From: Hysterium pulicare CBS 123377
Lineage: Eukaryota > Ascomycota > Dothideomycetes > Hysteriales > Hysteriaceae
Direction: 5' to 3'
NCBI GenBank assembly: GCA_000467715.1
Contig: AJFK01000033.1
Coordinates: forward strand, 62,001-126,000
Length of the DNA stretch: 64,000 bases
Positions within the stretch are counted from its first letter, which is position 1. Every line of letters begins with the position of its first letter. Positions 32,870 through 44,600 of the stretch are shown here, piece by piece. Below the pieces are notes generated by a model. It saw only the letters and a program-made list of their open reading frames with translations. It was not told the origin of the DNA and did not search any database. Made by a program: the position numbers and the translations under genes.

Positions 32870-33891
32870 CTAACAGCATTTGCCTTGCTTTGACTCTGCG
32901 TCAGCGGACTTGCTGATTTCAAGTACTTTCCGCTCCCCACCAAGGACGTTCTGACCGCCTTCGCCCTGATCTAGAGCTTTGCTAGATACGATACGGTAGA
33001 TTTCTACAAATATCAAATGTTAGCTTGTTTACACTTAAAATATTGTAGTATGGCCAAGCAATAAACTGGCCTGGAAAATCGTGCAGTATAGACATCTCGT
33101 AGATGAGAGGTCGATCTTTTGAGCACGAATCCGAGTCTTCGACCACAACCACATTATGCACTCTACGATCGTGTCGAGGGCGGAAGGCTTGAGCGGGGTA
33201 TGCGTACCGGTCAAAATATTCTGGAATGCTAGCTCAACATTGCTGGCATCCAATGCGGAAGTTTCGATAAATGAGAGGTTGTTTTCGCCTATCAACAATA
33301 ATATCAGTAGTGTCCTTCGGGAAATTTTAAAAACCGCCGAGCGTTGGATGACATACTTGCGAACTGTTTGGCTTCTTCGGTAGGTACTGCCCTTAGGTGC
33401 CGCAAATCGCTCTTGTTCCCGACCAACATAATAACGATATTCGAATCGGCATGGTCTCGTAGCTCTTTCAACCACCGCGTAACGTTCTCATATGTCTGGT
33501 GCTTGCTAATATCATAGACTAGCAAGGCTCCAACGGCGCCTCGGTAATATGCGGAGGTGATGGCTCGGTAGCGTTCCTGGCCAGCAGTATCCCAAATCTG
33601 AGCCTTGATTGTCTTGGCATCTACCTGAATGGATCGTGTAGCGAACTCGACACCGATTGTGGACTTGGAGTCGAGGTTGAACTCGTTGCGAGTAAATCGA
33701 CTTAAGAGGTTGGATTTACCGACACCGGAATCTCCAATGAGAACGACTGCTCGAATATAAGTATGAGTTTAGGTTTGGGAGGGATTCTTTTAAAGAACCT
33801 TTGAATAAGAACTAAGTAGAGTGCAGAGTTAGTGGGTGTAGACAAGATCCGATAGTGCTCGTATGCTCACATCATATTCATCGTTCGCCAT
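32870..33891 (-). CDS. ypt3: Rab GTPase, Ypt3/Ypt31/Rab11 type
   Basis: Five exons: 33871-33891, 33799-33811, 33357-33746, 33208-33288 and 32870-33003; 212 aa, exact family length. It controls late-Golgi and recycling-endosome traffic to the growing hyphal tip. The P-loop GDSGVGKS is at 16-23; the switch I segment, [18 protein letters not shown] (switch II), GNKSDL and ETSAL (G4, G5) are all intact. The C-terminus GKCC is the double-cysteine geranylgeranylation signal. Exon 1 is 21 nt and exon 2 only 13 nt; together they give MANDEYDFLFK, identical in style to Rab11 proteins, which supports the micro-exon. The last intron is long (204 nt). It is divergent from the chromodomain gene, 480 bp apart. 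Firm assignment; the gene symbol follows fission yeast usage. Confidence 0.95.
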
Positions 33892-34372
33892 ACTTGCGGT
33901 GGGCCTTCTGTTTGAGCGAAAGGTTGTGATAAAACGCTCGGTAGGGGTGGGTACAATGCCGGAGTCAAATCGCACAAGGTTGGAGTTTGCAAAAGGTGTT
34001 TGTCGGAGAGAGCGTGTAGAGTTGCAGGGGACGTATTTGGTTGCCTCGCTGTCGAGCGTAGGATAAAGCGGTGGTGACTTGGAGCCAAGCTACCTAGTCC
34101 TTAAACTTACTAGCCCACTGCTCTTCAACCTCAACTCCCGGTCACTTACACCCAGAGTCCGCCATCAAAACATCAAAACAAACAACGAGCTTCGCTGGTT
34201 GCATACCGTCTCGCTCAGCATTTTCAATGTAACAGAGAGGAGCTTTTTCCGTCGTATCTGCTTATTGTCTCATTTGCAGTAAGCTGCTGGCTCAATGTGT
34301 CTGCGTTCAATGCCATATCAAGCCCGATTGGTACTTACGTTGCTGACCTAGCTTTACGTTGTCATTGGCAGA
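33892..34372. other. Divergent promoter, Rab and chromodomain genes
   Basis: Only 480 bp separate the two start codons, so this is a shared bidirectional promoter. No clear TATA element was noticed. Frames within it are short and without domains. Confidence 0.55.
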
Positions 34373-37300
34373 ATGGCATTGACTGATGATGATGCTGATT
34401 ATCATATTGATGACGGCTGGGACTCAGTGTCCGTTACTTCTACAGTTGCTAGCGAGCAATATGTAGAGTATGCTGTAGAGGTAATACTTGCAGAGCGCGA
34501 AGATGAAGACGAGGGAACAAAATACCTCATCAAGTGGGAGGACTATCCCCTATACAGGTAATGATGTCGAGCTCGCACTGTTCACCGCAATGTAAGCATT
34601 TGAAAAGACATGATCACTCACTAAACCCTAAAATAGATGCACTTGGGAGCCGAAGAAGAACCTCCTCGCTCATGAAATCTACACAGCCTGGAAAAAGAAG
34701 AAAGAAAGGCTCAATCGTGGTCGTCAGTCTTTCGACCAATTCAACGCCCACCAAATCGAAGAATTCGAGAGGGCCACGGCTGAAGCGGAGGCGGCTAAGC
34801 TACAGAGGCAGAAAAGGCGAGCCGCAAAACGCGCGAAACTGCGAAAGCTCGCTGTTTCGAAATCCCAAAATCCCAAGGGCCTGCGGATGAACGAGAGCGA
34901 TGAAGAGGATGATATCCCCCTCCTACCTCGGATTAGGAAGCGCAATGGCGAGCGTGCGTCTCGGCATCTCACTCCAGCGAATGATGACGATGAAGAAGGT
35001 CAGCAGTCGCTTTTCGTCAGAGACAAGGCTCTCCTGGTTCGAGACGAGTCTGAGGACTCTTCATTGCAAAATGCGAAGCCGAAGTCATCGAAGCCACAAT
35101 CTGTTACAGGGCGAAACACCCCAGAAGCCAACCAGAAGGCCTCCGTTGGCAGAAAGCGGTCCATCGCAGAAGAACGAGCAACGGGTCACTCGAAGCAGCC
35201 CCCGGCGCAGTCTAGAAGTACGCAGAAAGCAGCGGAAGCGAGTGGTAGTATACAGGCGCGACCGGCAAAAACTAATGTTCCTGCGACTTCAAACGTGCAG
35301 ACTGGACGTAGGCCGTCTACAGCGGCTAACGCAGAAATTGCTACCTCGTTTGCAAGAGCTAAGGATGGTAGTTTAGCCGAGGCTGCCCGTGCTAGGACCA
35401 CAGCTGCATCTGGCAGTGCGACAATAAGAAAGTCGTCAGCTCCATTGCTAAAACGCACAGGTGGAATCGCTATAAATTTGACCTCGGCGCCTACTAAAAC
35501 TCGATCGCCATGGACCAATTCAAGTGGAACTTACACAAAGGTCAGTTTCCAGCGAAAAGCGGAGCTTCGCGGGCGCAATGAGCAAATGCCAGATCCAACG
35601 ATGCTAGAGTTTGTAAATGGACCGGCCGGTAGCACTTCAAGACGACCTGATACTAGCACTCCCGCACATAATTTCATTGCGGCTAGTGATTCTCCCATGG
35701 AAGGTTCCGCTATTCAAAAGCCGGACGGACGCACTGTGCAAGCTGCAACCACTGCGAATCTATATGGTAGGCGGGAGTATAACGACCAACAGCGTGAAGA
35801 TTCCGTAGAATCAGATCATGCTCTTCCGCCGCCGGAAAATGGCGTTAAGAAAATCCCACTGACCTGTTTTCAATGGAAGTGTGGCTCTTGTCAGTTTCCT
35901 GCTGAGAAGTGCAGGTTCTTGCATACCATTACGGACAAAACGTCACCCGCGGACGGATCCGTACCCGGCAAATACAGGCATGCGCCGCTGACATGTTTTT
36001 TTTGGCTTAGAGGGCATTGGGGATGTTCAAAATCTGCAGACGATTGTGGGTTCGCTCATTGGAATACCGGACTACTGCAATTATCAAATCGAGCACCAGC
36101 CCCCATTGACAAGAACGAACAGCCTTTGTACCAGAAGCCAAAAATCAGAGACAGCCATGGTCAGCAAGTTAGGATCGATGGACCGAATGGTCTTGATAGG
36201 AATATCTTGCCGGAATCTCTAACGTGCTACTTTTGGGCTCAAGGGTATTGTAAACGAACAGAAAGCCAGTGCAAATTTGCGCACCGGGACACTGGAGTAA
36301 CTGCGAAACCTCCCCTATGGCTCGAAAATCGCCTCAACCAATCTGAACCAGAGCAGTCTTCTCTAAATTCGCTACCACCATCTGCACAGCCAGTAAACAT
36401 CCAACAAACTATACCCTCAGACATGTCTACTTCGGATCCAATAATGACGGAATGGCGTGTGATCAAGACAAGCCTTGCCATTCCTTCGGGTGATCCTTTG
36501 AAGCCTATCAATGCGGAAGTTGAGCTAGAAGGTCTGGACCCATCTGCAATGGACAGTCTTCAGGCTGCGATCAGTGATCGGCACGGTTTCGTGGCTGGAC
36601 GTTCTTGTGAGCCTGGCTTGTGGAAAGTGATTTGCGAGGAAGCAGGCTTTCTACCTTCACCTCACCATGGAGGCACTTCGGGCTCTCTAGCCGTTGGCAA
36701 CATAATCTCACTTCCGTCTTCTCAAGATTCTTTGGCCAACTATGCCACTTGGCTAACGACCCATGACATAGGTACCATAATTTATGATGAGGTGTTCACT
36801 TTGATGATCTTCCCTCCGGAGCAGAGTTCATGGAATTTTCTCAACACTGCGATCCTCAACGAGAATTCTCCAGCAGACAGAAAATTGTTATTTCACTTTA
36901 CAAAGCCAATGCCTTCCCCCAGCATCCATAGTGGTAACACGTCATTAACAAACGACGTTCACTCAGCGATAGGAAAGAAGTTGGGCGTCAGTGCCGACCG
37001 ACTGTTCACGTGGACTAACAAGAATGTTCTACATCGCCGTGTGTTCCTCTTATTCGACGTTCACGAGCACAGAGAGGAACTCGAGCTTCTGATGAAGTAT
37101 TTCAGAACGGAAAAGGCTGACATTTATTACACCGGCTTACATGGCTCTTGGGAAACCTTTTGTCAAGCTCCAACAAATGGGAAGAAGGCCGAAGGTGTTT
37201 TATTGGTAAGTTTCTGCTAAGAACCCTTGCAACTTCTGTGACCGTGACTAAACGATTACCCAGATTACCTCGGACATTTCCGAATACAGCAAGATACCGA

Positions 37301-38023
37301 ATTTGCGCTACTGCTTGTCACATTCTTTCAATATCTTTAAAGTAGGGGCTGATCCAGCTGTGAAGTTGGGGTTCCGATCTACTCGCTGTGAAAGGCCTGA
37401 TTATCGGTGCACACGCTTGTTTCCACACGGCAATGTGATATTGATTACGGACGACGTCTTCGAGCGTCGTCCGAAGCAAGCATACAACTTGGTTCATGCT
37501 TTCTTCAAGGATAAATGGCAGGGAAGGGATACGTTGCTACGAAATACTAGGCTATTTGCCCGCCCCGGGGTGACGAGCTTCATCCGCGAGCTGGCGGAGG
37601 AAAGCATACGCGCAAATACTCAGGATCAGGAAACGTACGTATTTCTTAAGAGCAACTGATGAATCTGCTAATATACTTGCCAGGCTGGTGCAACTGTACC
37701 GCATGGTTCGCGACCTTGCTCCTCCGGAAACCGAAGACATCGTAACGCAGCTGCAACGTGCTGATGATGCCACTGCCATCATCTCCCTCCCCGAAGGATC
37801 CTTGCGGAATCATTCTTCGCTTTGGAAGCAAGATAAGGAGACATCCACGAACAGGCTGGTGAATCTGTTTTCCGGTTGGACTTGCGTCCATGCGACAAAG
37901 TACCGTCGATTTATCATTGTCCATACAGAGAGACACATGTCCAAGTGGATGAGTGACTACAATCATATCATAGCGGTTGCGACTCCGGAGGAATGTATTC
38001 AGAAATTCATCCGTCAAAAATAG
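34373..38023 (+). CDS. Chromodomain protein with three CCCH zinc fingers
   Basis: Four exons: 34373-34557, 34637-37205, 37264-37634 and 37684-38023; 1154 aa. The chromodomain (about residues 30-75: VEYAVEVILAERE, then TKYLIKWEDYP and CTWEPKKNLL) is split by intron 1 and retains the aromatic cage positions expected for binding methylated histone lysine. After a basic coiled region (EEFERATAEAEAAKLQRQK) and a long disordered stretch come three CCCH fingers near 471, 513 and 591, each starting LTCF or LTCY. Three further conserved-looking globular segments follow, ending with GVLLITSDISEYSKIPNLRY and FIIVHTERHMSKW. The fingers suggest RNA contact. Heterochromatin or RNA-guided silencing is a reasonable inference, by analogy with other chromodomain adaptors, but I cannot assign a named orthologue. 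Confidence 0.85.
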
Positions 38024-39061
38024 AAACCGTTCTTCTGGTCTGTCAGTGTCAAGACAAGCGTTCTGGGATGGCTTGAAATGGTCCTCTCCTTTCACAAAAG
38101 GCGCTTGATGTTAGTGTTGACATGTCACACTGCATCAGGATACCCCTCTGTATGATTAGTCATGGTGGATCCGATGGTCGATACCTATATGTGCATGCTC
38201 AAAGAGTTAGCATAATTCGAATACGAATCTTTCGGTGACCTCTTCTACAGCCAGGATCGGAATGCAAAAAGTAGCCCTGCGGGTGTCAATATTCGTCGGA
38301 CTGCGAAAACCCTTGGCTGTACAGGTCCAGAAGGTCTCTATTCCATAGAGTACCTTCTGAATAACCCTAAGGGTGGCTACTGGCTTTCAATCCTTGTACA
38401 CAGTCTAAATCGGTTTTGTAGGCGGGTAGTCAAGCAGGTGGTAGGCGCAGACTGAATCATGAGACCCCTCGTAGCAACACATGATGCTGCATGTCCGTAA
38501 GGGAGGAAAAGGCCATTAAGAGGCTTCACGGAGGTCGGCATGGCAAAGAAACCACAGCTGCCTCATTTGAAATAGAAAATAAGACGTCTCGAATAATGTC
38601 ATGAATTATGCAATCTATTGTGAGCAGTCGAATATAAATGGAAGCTCCTCACACTAGTAACCTTCTCGGCCCTTACGTTATCACAGGTAAAATCTCCGAG
38701 GACGTGCGGGGACGGCTGCGCGAATCTGGTCGCGGTGCGTCATCTCACAGTTCAAACGCTGCCGCTCCCGTGCCTGTCGCTCATGAAAGAACCTCCTCGT
38801 TGCAGCTTAGCGTACGCTTCCTCTTGGTGTTGAAGTTAGTTCGCCAAGGTCGTATTATGAGTATTTGTACGTCAGTCTTCCCCAAGACATGGCCCATCCA
38901 TCCTCCCCAGCGACTGTTCATCCTCCTTGGCGATACTGGTACGTCGAAATTCTCGTGATAGCAACGAACAATCCTTTTAAATTTGGATGGTCTCGCCATT
39001 GTACTGTAGAGATCCAGGAATTCACTCAAGGTTGACGACTTTCAAGGTCCATTGCCTCAAT
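38024..39061. other. Intergenic region, no gene seen
   Basis: A 1-kb tandem spacer holding the 3' flank of the chromodomain gene and the promoter of the permease. The 106-codon frame at 38638-38958 has no domain and no signal of translation. Confidence 0.45.
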
Positions 39062-41020
39062 ATGCGTAAAGAATCCGTTGGTAGAAGGGCATCCGTCGAC
39101 CCAAGTGCAGATGCGGCGTTAGCAAAGATGGGGTATGCCTCTGAGCTGCCCCGAAATCTCAGCATGCTCAGTGTCCTCGGGATGTAAGAATGACAGGAAC
39201 CTCAAACCCTGCATGATGTTGATTGCTCACCTAAATAAGGTCCTTTGCCATTATGGCTGTCCCTTTTGGACTGAGCACTACCTTCTATATTACTCTGACC
39301 GATGGTCAATCAGTGACCATCCTCTATGGATGGATTCTTGTAGGTCCCGGTACAAAGTCTCTGTCCCCGTGTTTATACTTTCCCCTTACGTGTTCACTAC
39401 CCAGATCCCACTCAAGTGGTATTTAAAGATCAAAACACTAGAAGCAGAAGTATTAAGCGGGTTCTGGCAGTACCAAAGCCCTTTTTGAAGTTCATGCTAA
39501 TTGTACCTCCACCTTTAGGTTTCGTTGATCTCACTTTCCATAGCGGCATCCTTGGCGGAAATATGCGCAGTATACCCGACCGCCGGAGGAGTTTACTACT
39601 GGTCCGCGATGCTTTCGACAAAGAAATATGCGCCTGTGGCTTCATGGGTTACTGGATGGCTAACTCTGGTCGGCAATTGGACCGTCACGCTCAGTATCAA
39701 TTTCTCAGGAGGGCAGCTGATACTTTCGGCAATCACCCTGTGGGACGAAGATTTCGTACCCTCCCAATACCAAACCGTCCTCGCTTTTTGGGCTATTATG
39801 CTGGTTTCTATGCTTGTAAACATCTTCGGAGCGAAGTATCTGGACTTGATCAATAAGATTTGCATTTATTGGACTGCATCTAGCGTTATCATTATACTAA
39901 TCACCCTCTTAACTATGGCGGACCATAAACGGAGCGGGGAGTTTGTGTTCGCGCACTACGATGCCTCGCAGAGTGGGTGGTAAGTTTACACACCTCCAAG
40001 TATGGAAGGAAACAAATGCTGACCGATTCATGTGATAGGCCGTCAGGTTGGGCCTTCTTTGTCGGACTTTTACAAGCCGCCTATACCTTGACAGGCTACG
40101 GAATGGTCGCCTCAATGTGCGAGGAAGTTCAGTCTCCCGAACGCGAGGTTCCAAAAGCTATCGTTCTATCGGTAGCAGCGGCTGGAGTCACCGGCGTTAT
40201 TTATCTTATTCCTATCCTTTTCGTACTCCCGGATGTCCAGACACTCCTTGATGTCCCCAATGGTCAGCCAATTGGTCTGCTTTTCAAGACAGTCACCGGA
40301 TCTGCAGGTGGCGGCTTTGGGCTACTATTTCTCATCTTAGGCATTTTGTTCTTTGCTGGCACTGGGGCGTTGACGGCTGCTTCTCGTTGTACATACGCAT
40401 TTGCTCGCGATGGCGCTATCCCTGGTTCCCGACTCTGGAGCAAGATCGATAAGCGATTCGACATTCCATTATGGGCTTTAGTCCTTTCCACGGTGGTGGA
40501 CTGTCTTCTCGGACTGATCTACTTCGGATCCTCGGCTGCATTCAACAGCTTCACTGGAGTGGCCACGATATGCCTTTCTACCTCCTATGGGCTTCCTATC
40601 CTCATCTCTTTACTTCGAGGCCGTAAAATGGTACGGAACTCTTCCTTCTCGCTTGGAAGGTTTGGATTCGCCATTAACGTCCTCACTATTTGCTGGATAT
40701 GTCTGGCTGTAGTGCTGTTCTGCATGCCGGTTAGTCTCCCTGTTGAGCCCGCAACTATGAATTACGCCAGCGTGGTGTTTGCTGGCTTTGCTTCGATCTC
40801 CATGATTTGGTACTTTATACGCGGCCGAAAAGCTTTTAGTGGTCCACCAGTTCCGCAGGACGTTGCCCCAGGCGAAGAGGTCTTAGTGCCGGGTATGGCT
40901 GTGGTTAACTCGAATCAAGAACGGAACGGCGACGTTGAGAACAAGGTCTTGAAGCATGCCTCGAACGGACAGGCTGGGAATGGACACGTTGGAAATGAAA
41001 TTTCCGGAAAAGGCATCTAA
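39062..41020 (+). CDS. APC-family amino-acid/GABA/choline-type permease
   Basis: Four exons: 39062-39183, 39240-39339, 39519-39979 and 40039-41020; 554 aa, normal for the fungal amino-acid/choline transporter branch of the APC superfamily. The cytosolic N-terminus (MRKESVGRRASVDPSADAAL) carries an RRAS phosphorylation-like site. The first helices contain the family signature (LSVLGMSFAIMAVPFGLSTT; EICAVYPTAGGVYYW), and about twelve hydrophobic segments follow. The C-terminal tail is hydrophilic and Asn/Gly-rich. Exons 1 and 2 restore the first transmembrane helix; intron 2 is unusually long for this locus (179 nt). The protein imports a small nitrogenous solute across the plasma membrane; the substrate (GABA, choline or another amine) cannot be decided by eye. 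Confidence 0.9.
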
Positions 41021-41608
41021 AAGCAGAGCCGATTGTTTTAGTATATGAATCAATTTTCAATGTTCATATAGGCACGAGCCGAACACTTACTACTGTACAT
41101 AAGTGCACAGCTGCAAATAGATATGTTAGCATAGAATTGAAAATTCCGTGGTACTTTATCGCAATCAGATTTGGTGAGATTTCAGAGAAACGAGGCGTGA
41201 CTCTGCTTGATGGAGTAAGGATAATGTTGGATTATGATCACGCTGGTAAAGGCATATCTTGCGCGGGACATATGAGATGAGATGCATACTCATGCCACCC
41301 GAATCACAATGTAGTTCTATTGTTCAATATATAGTGGCGCAGGCCGGCCCAAGCAAAATCTGCTTCTATTTTCTCTACTGCGATACAATAGCAGAAAGGT
41401 CATATCTCAGATTATGCCACCATTCGCATTTCATCCGAAGTCCTCATGCACCAAGGCACGTGATGTGGTGAATGCGTTCATTTCACGCTAAAGATTAAGA
41501 TCCGCGGGCTTTCCGCTAAACAGACCCCGACATCACTTAACTCACCACCACGAGACTTTACCCTACGCGATCGAAGGCGTATGGACGCGTCGCAGATAGA
41601 CGGCCTAA
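41021..41608. other. Promoter and leader of the SANT-WD40 gene
   Basis: About 590 bp. No separate gene. An ATG at 41581 starts a 13-codon frame (MDASQIDGLNGGQ) that overlaps the preferred start at 41609 in another frame and could act as an upstream ORF. Confidence 0.5.
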
Positions 41609-44600
41609 ATGGAGGTCAGGTAAGGAATCCGAATCCAAACAAGCGCACTATTAGCCCAAAAGACCTCACCAACGCAAAACGTGTCAATTGTTCACTGTAC
41701 CTATTCACTACACCCGATAACTCAACCGCTACACCGTGGACTAACTAGAACCAGGACTTCTAGAGAAGTTATAGACCTCACCGGCGATCAGTATGTTTGC
41801 GCCGGCCCGGCGTCCTCGTCGCGCAGACCATCAAACAATAGCAACAGCATTCAAACTCCGGTGCCCCTACCGCTGAATGTTCGAGATCTGGATCAGAACT
41901 CTCTCTCACGCTCCACATCATCTTCTTCAATACGCACTTCAGTCACGGCTGCTTCCTTTAAAATATATTCTACGTCTCCGGTACCTTTACCCTCTGTCGA
42001 GCTAAGGGTCAAGACTGGGCCGTCCAATCTCAAAGAACATGGTAGTGGCGGCAATTGGGCACCGGCAAGCGCAAACATGAATGGAGACCGTAGTGTCTTC
42101 GATCAGGAGTTTGTACCTGTACATAAGGGTCACGGAAATAGGGACCGCGAAGAGAAGCGCCGACGACTGGTTCCACCTCCGCAGCCGAACCCGGAAAGTT
42201 CTTATGAGGTGTCGGAATATGTTGAAGGTATATGGAAATCCGAACACCATTGGCGCGATCATAATAAAACCCCTGACGATGATGGTTTTGGCTTTCACCG
42301 AGCCGGCAGCTCCATTACCCTTAACGACAAGAGCGGAGAAAGTTTGTCCACCGCCGAAAAACGGTCTCGGAAATGGCCGGCCAGGGAGACTGCTATACTG
42401 AATGATCAGGAGGTGATCAGGGGATCGCAGACCCCAGAATTCGGAATCTTTGACGAGGATGCTCGCGAACTACATATAGGAAGCACTGCAAAGCACGGGG
42501 GCACAGGGCTAGGATATTACGCACCAGGGTCAGGGATACCGGACACAGTGGATGCCCAAGAGGTCCTAAAATCTTTCAAGGCCAGGCATATACCACGTGA
42601 AAGACCTCAAAAGCTTTCTAGTTCAATCAGTGCAGCACCGTCAAAGAACTGGCCATCATCAAAACGCCATGCGACTCCAAATCGTGTGGTACTCGAAGGA
42701 CCAGAACCACAATCATCCCCACTTACACATGAGAAAGGCCTAAGCAGAGCGAAAGATCTCTCCCGCGCAGCAGCTAGTCAGCCGACAAATGACTTTAGTT
42801 CTGCGGGGTCAGCTCTGCGAGCGTCACCTAAGCCACTGATTTCTTATGCTCCCAATACGGCGCGCAATAAGAATGATCTGCCTAACAATTTGAATGGATC
42901 TGCTGCCACTCGGGCTTCTCCTCGCCCTGACACTCAACAAAGCATGAAAGTCCCAGCACACAAGTCTGATCTCGAAAAAGCAACCATAGGAAAGGGCTTA
43001 AAGTTTACCAAAGAGGAAGACGATAAGATTATCTACTTAAAGGAGGAGAAGGGCTTGACATGGTCCCAAATTGGAAAACAGTTCCCTGGACGCAACAGCC
43101 ATACTGTCCAAAGTCGCTATTCCCGGGCGCTATGCAATCGAAAGTCTAGGATTTCGGAAGTCGAAGATCATTTGATTCAACACCCCCAGATCATAGCCCG
43201 AGATGTCGTTAATCTAACTTGTTCTGAGCCAAGTATGAAGTCGCCAATCGTAACTTCCTCAAGTCCAGAGCCTGCAATGTCTGATAATGTGTTGTCTTTC
43301 ACCAGACATGAGGCCAAGCCAGACAGTGGAACCGGCAGGACTAGACCTCGTCGGTCTATTGGTTTGGTTAACTACACTATTCCTCGGGGCAATCGGGCTT
43401 TGTATGTACATGAGGATTCTGTGGAGACGGAACTGCCAGATAGGAAATCTCGGAGCACATCCATGTGGATGAGGTCAGCTGAAACATCCGAAGAGCCCAG
43501 CTGCAATGCGTCGTTCGACATGGCTTTGCTAGTCGACAAACCAATGCAGATGGATTTTGAGCAAGAAGTGGCTGAGACCGCAATCGCCATTTCGGAACCT
43601 AAGCAAAAGACAGAAATGAGTGTTAGGTATCCGTACTTGAACCACTCGCAACGGCGCTCCCTACGCCATGGTCCTTCTGGGAGCGAGTGGGACCCTTTCG
43701 TGGGCCATAGGTGGCAGGGCAACGTCGTTCATGTTGACTTTCAACGAGAAGAGTTGGAGCTGATAGAGGAAGCGGCAGCAAAGATACTGTCGCCGGCGAA
43801 AATGTCGAGGTCTAAGTCGACCAGTAAACGAATCCAGTTGCTGTTGAAGAATCAACCTGAAGGCCGAATGTTCCAAATTTCGTATGAAGCAAGGAAGGAT
43901 CTGAAGAGTCGGGATTCCGAAAGTGTCGACGCTTTTCTTCGAGACGCATCTGAGGGTTTACTCAATCTGAAAGCGTGCATCGAAAGGATAGGCCCTGTCA
44001 GAAGAAATCGAGCATTCAGCACAGCATCGAAAACTTCAAATTTAGCGCTACTTCGCCAACGTGAACTTGGTCTACATTCGAAGAGAGGGTGGAAGATAGC
44101 GTCTACGTCGCTCTCGTACCAAACGAAGAACAACATCTACGATACTATGGGACCAGCGTACTCATTCACCGGCGCATCAAACGACGTACAAACAGTGGCC
44201 TGGTCTCCAGATGGTCAACATTTCGCAGCCGGCGCTGCATGCGTGACCGATGACTATAGTATGCAATATAACCGGCCCAACAATCTTCTTTTCGGAGATA
44301 TGGTCAACAAAGTCCTCGTTGAACTGCCAGAGCATCACATCAGGAGAAAAAAACCCGAATCAGGCGCGAATTCTACTCATTCAATGCATGTGTCACAAGA
44401 TCCTCGCTTGTTCTCATCTGTGTCCATGGTGGACTTCTCTCCCGATGGACAGTATATGTTCTCAGCTGGATATGATAAGCAGGTCCGCATATGGGATATT
44501 GCGTCCGATAGCTCAAGCCCTCATCCGGCGACGACTTTGAAGCATAAGGCTGCTGTAGACCTTTTAAGAGTTAGTTGCGACGGTGCCATTGCAACCGCCG

